Position numbers and translations under genes: made by a program. Below the pieces are notes generated by a model. That model was not told the DNA's origin. It did no database searches and was given only the letters and a program-made list of their open reading frames with translations. This document shows, one piece after another, positions 5,451-5,672 of a stretch of 5,672 nucleotides of DNA. The stretch lies in assembly GCA_029857975.1 (NCBI GenBank), contig JAOUFX010000244.1:1-5672 (forward strand). The letters run 5' to 3'. Numbering within the stretch: the stretch's first letter is position 1; each line of letters starts with the position of its first letter. This DNA is from Deltaproteobacteria bacterium (GTDB taxonomy: Bacteria; Desulfobacterota; SM23-61).

Positions 5451-5577
5451 TAATACAAACGAAATAAATATTGTTACAGTCATTGCGAGCCCGAAGGGCG
5501 CGGCAATCTCTTTCTTCGTAGGATTGCTTCGTCGCTGCGTTCCTCGCAATGACACTTTACATATTGCGTTTGTATTA
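5451..5577. repeat. 127-bp nested palindromic element, probably MITE/REP-like
   Basis: The outer arms TAATACAAACG (5451-5461) and CGTTTGTATTA (5567-5577) are perfect inverted repeats of 11 bp. Nested inside are GTCATTGCGAG (5479-5489) and CTCGCAATGAC (5543-5553), also perfect. Further in are GCAATC/GATTGC (5503-5508 and 5522-5527) and a small CCCGAAGGG hairpin (5490-5498). The inner 75 bp resembles a dispersed palindromic repeat I recall from many bacterial genomes, with arms of the GTCATTGCGAG type. The ends carry TA, which could be the target duplication of a Tc1/mariner-IS630-type event. No transposase is encoded. It lies in the acyl-CoA dehydrogenase leader, 14 nt before the ribosome binding site, and as RNA would fold into a long stem. 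Confidence 0.7.
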
Positions 5578-5603
5578 GATGACGGAATGATGGAGGGAGA
5601 ACC

Positions 5604-5672
5604 ATGGACTTCCGTTTCACCGACGAGCAGAAAGCTTTCAAGGAGCAGGTATTAAAATTTTCCCAGAAAGAA
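5604..5672 (+). CDS. Acyl-CoA dehydrogenase, N-terminal fragment (cut by window edge)
   Basis: The 23 visible residues begin MDFRFTDEQKAFKEQVLKF, the characteristic first helix of acyl-CoA dehydrogenases (typically M-D-F-x-L-T-E-E-Q, then an amphipathic helix). These are FAD enzymes that desaturate acyl-CoA at the alpha-beta bond and pass electrons to ETF, in fatty-acid or amino-acid breakdown. ATG 5604 has a strong GGAGGGAG stretch (5592-5599) at suitable spacing. It is the only plus-strand gene here, transcribed away from the VWA-glcD-glcF unit from a promoter with a perfect -35. The substrate class (short-chain, long-chain, glutaryl- or benzylsuccinyl-type) cannot be told from the fragment. 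Confidence 0.82.
   Translation, partial: MDFRFTDEQKAFKEQVLKFSQKE

Noticed and set aside
5434..5655. Plus-strand 73-codon ORF over the palindromic element
   Set aside because: Its translation (VIASPKGAAIS... LLRR...PRND) is the familiar spurious product of this repeat type, and it runs out of frame into the acyl-CoA dehydrogenase gene.
1..5672. CRISPR array, tRNA, rRNA, transposase gene or defence island
   Set aside because: I saw no regularly spaced repeats, tRNA-like cloverleaf, rRNA segment or transposase-type ORF on either strand.

Overview
The window looks like a chromosomal segment of an anaerobic, energy-versatile bacterium. The best guess is Desulfobacterota or another delta-proteobacterial sulfate reducer or syntroph. 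This is an inference from a two-subunit GlcD/GlcF-type 2-hydroxyacid dehydrogenase without GlcE, an acyl-CoA dehydrogenase, a divergent Nramp-like transporter, and a palindromic GTCATTGCGAG-type dispersed repeat of a kind I recall from such genomes. No rRNA or other taxonomic marker is present. Every complete gene is on the minus strand. Only the acyl-CoA dehydrogenase at the right edge is on the plus strand.

Left part (1-1232): the N-terminus of an Nramp-superfamily membrane transporter runs off the left edge (start at 250, minus). In its first transmembrane segment the usual metal-binding DPGN is replaced by GSGE. Upstream in the same direction is an unlisted 36-codon ORF (488-598) for a single-span membrane miniprotein. 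The two are separated by a 237-nt spacer holding two compact hairpins and a candidate promoter. From 599 to 1143 I see no convincing gene, but there are several inverted repeats, including a perfect 11-bp one at 1054-1093. A minus-strand intrinsic terminator at 1144-1177 closes the next operon.

Central part (1233-5261): three genes read leftward and are probably one transcription unit. They are a COG4867-type von Willebrand factor A protein with an intact MIDAS metal site, then after 85 nt glcD (FAD-linked oxidase), then glcF (two 4Fe-4S sites and two CCG domains). glcF is coupled to glcD by a GTGA stop/start overlap, so its true start is 2462 rather than the longer frame's 2471. GlcD and GlcF should oxidise glycolate, D-lactate or a similar 2-hydroxyacid and pass electrons to a membrane or soluble carrier. 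Why a VWA protein shares the unit is unknown.

Right part (5262-5672): a divergent control region. A perfect tandem duplication of a 12-bp motif (5352-5375) lies between the -35 boxes of a candidate leftward promoter (VWA-glcD-glcF) and a good rightward promoter (acyl-CoA dehydrogenase, start 5604). The rightward leader also carries a 127-bp nested palindromic element (5451-5577), probably a MITE-like repeat, that would fold into a large hairpin just before the ribosome binding site. No single known 'system' stands out. The most notable items are the altered Nramp site with its miniprotein neighbour, the shared 12-bp repeat, and the palindrome in the leader.
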